Made by a program: the position numbers and the translations under genes
Notes under the pieces: generated by a model
Database searches by the model: none
Seen by the model: the letters and a program-made list of their open reading frames with translations, nothing else
Told to the model about the DNA's origin: nothing
Shown here: positions 62,047 to 64,000 of the stretch, in pieces
Numbering within the stretch: position 1 is the stretch's first letter
Layout of the letters: the number at the start of each line of letters is the position of its first letter
Source of the DNA: Bacteriovorax sp. MedPE-SWde
Lineage (GTDB): Bacteria > Bdellovibrionota > Bacteriovoracia > Bacteriovoracales > Bacteriovoracaceae
Assembly: GCA_001874305.1 (NCBI GenBank)
Contig: MPCU01000007.1
Coordinates: 62,001-126,000 of the forward strand
Direction: 5' to 3'
Length of the DNA: 64,000 nt

Positions 62047-63425
62047 TGAAAAATCTTCTTATTGCCCTAGCGCTAATCACCCCTCTAGCAAGTGTTGCAG
62101 AGATACTTTCAGGTACTCACCTTAACGCTATACCAAGCTCTCTAAAGACAACAACGTGCTTTAATAAATCATTAATTAAAGAAAGCTTAACTTGTCCAAA
62201 GGGAGAAGAGATAAAGGCGCTAGATAACAGGTTTCAAACAGCAGGGATTTTCTTATCTTTTATTCAAGGTGAGAACGAGCAATACCTAACAGAGATGCTA
62301 AAGACCTTAAATGGTATTTCATACCGTGGGATTGTAAATATCCTATTTCAAAAAGGTAGCGAGAAAAAATATATAGATTTCATAATAAAGAAAAAAGGTA
62401 AGCTAAATATAAATACTCACTCTTATGAGGATACGCCCAAAGTAAGTGTCTTTAAATGGCTGCAGGATGGTTTACAATTTGCTTACAAGGACAATAAACC
62501 AGTAGTTATTGCGCTTAATAGTGTCCACGAGTTTTCTCGCGCTTATGATATAGCAGCAGAAGATGAAGAGCTTTTTAAATTCATACTTAATGATGTTCAC
62601 AGTCGTTTCTCTGGTCAAATAGCAAGTTCATGTGGACTTGAACTAATCTATAAAGAAGATACACTTCAGGCCGAATCAAGAGATTGGTCTTCAGGAGGAA
62701 ACTTCACTCCCCTTCCCGGAAACCACTGGACGACAGCAGCGAATGATTATGACTTTGATGAGTATCCTGGAAGACAAGAGACTCTTTATCCAGATGTAGC
62801 GATGGGAGATTTTCCTTACTCTGCAATATTCTTTGAACCAGCACAAATCGCTTTTGTAGATACTGTGGGCGGAGCAAGAAACTCAATTGATATTCCAACC
62901 GCCTATTTTGGAATTGGACATATCGACGAATCAATTTCAATCATTCCAACAGTAGCGACAAATAATGATGAGTGTGACTTTGGAATTCTCTATGCTGATC
63001 CAATTGCAGCAGCAAAGATCACGGGTGAAAGTTCACGCTATAGTGAAAATGATGACGATTATTACCTCGAAAGCTTTATTGAACGCTCAGAGTTTCTCAC
63101 GTCCTCTGTAATAGATCTAAAAGATACACTTGAGTCTAGATTAGGATGTAAAATTAAGGCCATTGCTGCGCCCGTAGCGACTAACATAGAACTAACTGAT
63201 TACTTAGATGGAAATCAACTCAATGGTCTTGTTATTCAGGATGGTATTAAGACAAGTTTCTTAACTTCGAAAGTAAAAAATAAGAAGTTAGATGAGTCTT
63301 TTGATAAGTCTCTTAAATCTCTCAATAGAGATTTAGGTATTCATACTATTGATGCATCTTACTATAATTCAGGAACTGGTGGGGTTCATTGCGCTACTGC
63401 TAGTATTAGAGTTTGTAAGAATTGA
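62046..63425 (+). CDS. Secreted peptidylarginine-deiminase (PAD)-like protein
   Basis: 459 residues with a signal peptide (about 1-18, ending ASVA). The mature protein matches the catalytic half of vertebrate-type PADs in order and spacing of motifs: FKWLQDGLQF (D141), GGNFTPLPGNHW, YFGIGHIDESISIIP (H292 and D294; PADs have GHVDEF) and the C-terminal GGVHCATASIRV (C449; PADs have GEVHCGTN). These are the four guanidino-modifying catalytic residues. PADs turn protein arginine into citrulline. It is clearly different in motif wording from the Porphyromonas PPAD type. No neighbour clarifies its role. It appears leaderless. Confidence 0.85.
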   Translation: MKNLLIALALITPLASVAEILSGTHLNAIPSSLKTTTCFNKSLIKESLTCPKGEEIKALDNRFQTAGIFLSFIQGENEQYLTEMLKTLNGISYRGIVNILFQKGSEKKYIDFIIKKKGKLNINTHSYEDTPKVSVFKWLQDGLQFAYKDNKPVVIALNSVHEFSRAYDIAAEDEELFKFILNDVHSRFSGQIASSCGLELIYKEDTLQAESRDWSSGGNFTPLPGNHWTTAANDYDFDEYPGRQETLYPDVAMGDFPYSAIFFEPAQIAFVDTVGGARNSIDIPTAYFGIGHIDESISIIPTVATNNDECDFGILYADPIAAAKITGESSRYSENDDDYYLESFIERSEFLTSSVIDLKDTLESRLGCKIKAIAAPVATNIELTDYLDGNQLNGLVIQDGIKTSFLTSKVKNKKLDESFDKSLKSLNRDLGIHTIDASYYNSGTGGVHCATASIRVCKN

Positions 63426-63562
63426 ACTAACTAATTCACATAGAACAGTCACTGGTAATACTCTTAATAGAATAAGTTTTGTATGCACAGATATAAACAT
63501 TACCCGCCCCCTGCACTCAACTATCTAAACTCTTGCACTCATAGCCCTTCGTCATCAAATAT

Positions 63563-63585
63563 AGTATAATTTTAATAATTATACT
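63563..63585. promoter_or_regulatory. AT-rich palindrome over a -10 box
   Basis: AGTATAATT (63563-63571) and AATTATACT (63577-63585) are perfect inverted repeats. The left arm contains TATAAT. It lies 18 nt before the Hpt-like gene start and may be an operator or promoter. Confidence 0.45.
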
Positions 63586-63602
63586 TTATGGGAGTTGACA
63601 GA

Positions 63603-64000
63603 GATGCTTGATCAAGAGCTAGTAGACGACTTTAATCAACAAATAGAAGAGCAGTCTGAAATTGTTAAAAAAGCGCTAGAAACACTAAACGGAGACCTTT
63701 CAAATAGTGAGGCCTTTGTAGAATGTGGACAAGTAGTGGATCGTATTTACGGTGCAATCTCTATGTTTGGCTTTCCCGAACTTTCCGAGTATTTATTAAA
63801 ATTAAAAGAGATGAGCTATAAATGCTCAAACTCTGATCCTGAACACGAAGTACTAAGAACAAAGTGCATGAACCTTATTGAAGTCTATCACACAAGCAGT
63901 GCACTCTTTATAAGCGTTCTCTCAAGCGCCAAAAATGCAGCTCAGATAAACCAAAGTATTGCTCTTGAAACTAAGAAAGTAGATAAGATTCTCATGTCTT
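63603..64000 (+). CDS. Hpt-like protein, 5' part
   Basis: The first 132 codons of a frame running off the window. GGGAG stands about 9 nt before the ATG at 63603. The segment around 40-70 (VVDRIYGAISMFGFPELSEYL) has the helical wording of a histidine-phosphotransfer domain near the His-containing helix, but the phospho-His is absent (Ile/Tyr/Gly in its place), so it would be a degenerate Hpt fold or just a helical bundle. Several Cys occur. The rest of the protein is not visible. Confidence 0.6.

Noticed and set aside
1-64000. CRISPR arrays, rRNA genes, insertion sequences, prophage genes
   Set aside because: I found no regularly spaced repeats, rRNA-like sequence, transposase, integrase or phage structural motif in the window.

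Overview
The window looks like a chromosome segment of a low-GC, Gram-negative, Bdellovibrio-like predator, probably a marine Halobacteriovorax/Bacteriovorax relative. This is inferred from the AT-rich sequence, the many secreted proteases and lipoproteins, the outer-membrane barrels, the orphan response regulators and the PilZ proteins. It was not checked by any database search. Genes are dense, gaps are short, and there is no rRNA operon, CRISPR array, transposase or prophage.

Layout. 1-2.9 kb: nrdB (cut by the window edge) and nrdA. 2.9-9 kb: a thiopurine methyltransferase, two secreted subtilases, a 2-hydroxyacid dehydrogenase and two response regulators. 9-14.5 kb: an acyl-CoA dehydrogenase, a lone receiver domain, a secreted Cys-His-Asp protein that may be a deamidase, and two paralogous secreted trypsin-like proteases around a VOC protein. 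14.5-18.9 kb: housekeeping genes tilS, ftsH and folP, with a tRNA reading CAT beside tilS. 18.9-24.8 kb: an accessory block of unrecognised secreted proteins, including a three-gene operon, then a small lipoprotein cassette bracketed by two 20-bp GC-rich direct repeats, and an unannotated 27-codon ORF. 25-30 kb: a zinc-ribbon SDR protein, an RluA-type pseudouridine synthase and a PaaZ-like fusion enzyme. 30-34.2 kb: a barrel protein, a 921-residue lipoprotein and a Kazal-inhibitor lipoprotein. 34-43.3 kb: a FAD oxidoreductase, Tex, and a fatty-acid beta-oxidation operon that continues into an FtsX-type permease, a PilZ protein and a lipoprotein. 43.5-48.8 kb: two outer-membrane proteins, a Flp-like pilin, and an overlapping pair (a WaaA-like glycosyltransferase and an FAD-fold protein). 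48.9-58.7 kb: a GYF-like membrane protein, tmk-holB-ricT, asnS with a PfkB kinase, yaaA, a PilZ membrane protein and rsmJ. 58.7-64 kb: a fused glycine decarboxylase, a long inverted repeat, a secreted peptidylarginine-deiminase-like protein, and the start of an Hpt-like protein.

Common themes. (1) Exported protein-modifying enzymes: two subtilases, two trypsins, a PAD-like deiminase and an NTAQ1-like protein, with a lipid-anchored Kazal inhibitor that could be protective. (2) Acyl-CoA catabolism (acyl-CoA dehydrogenase, FadJ, FadI, PaaZ-like, glycine decarboxylase), which would suit growth on prey material. (3) Several start codons lie only 5-6 nt after a good -10 box and have no Shine-Dalgarno sequence, which suggests leaderless transcripts. 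The strongest leads are the secreted PAD-like protein, the repeat-bracketed cassette with the nearby 27-codon ORF, the 16-bp perfect inverted repeat at 61768-61893, and the TAGACA operator cluster between the paaZ-like gene and the barrel/lipoprotein operon.
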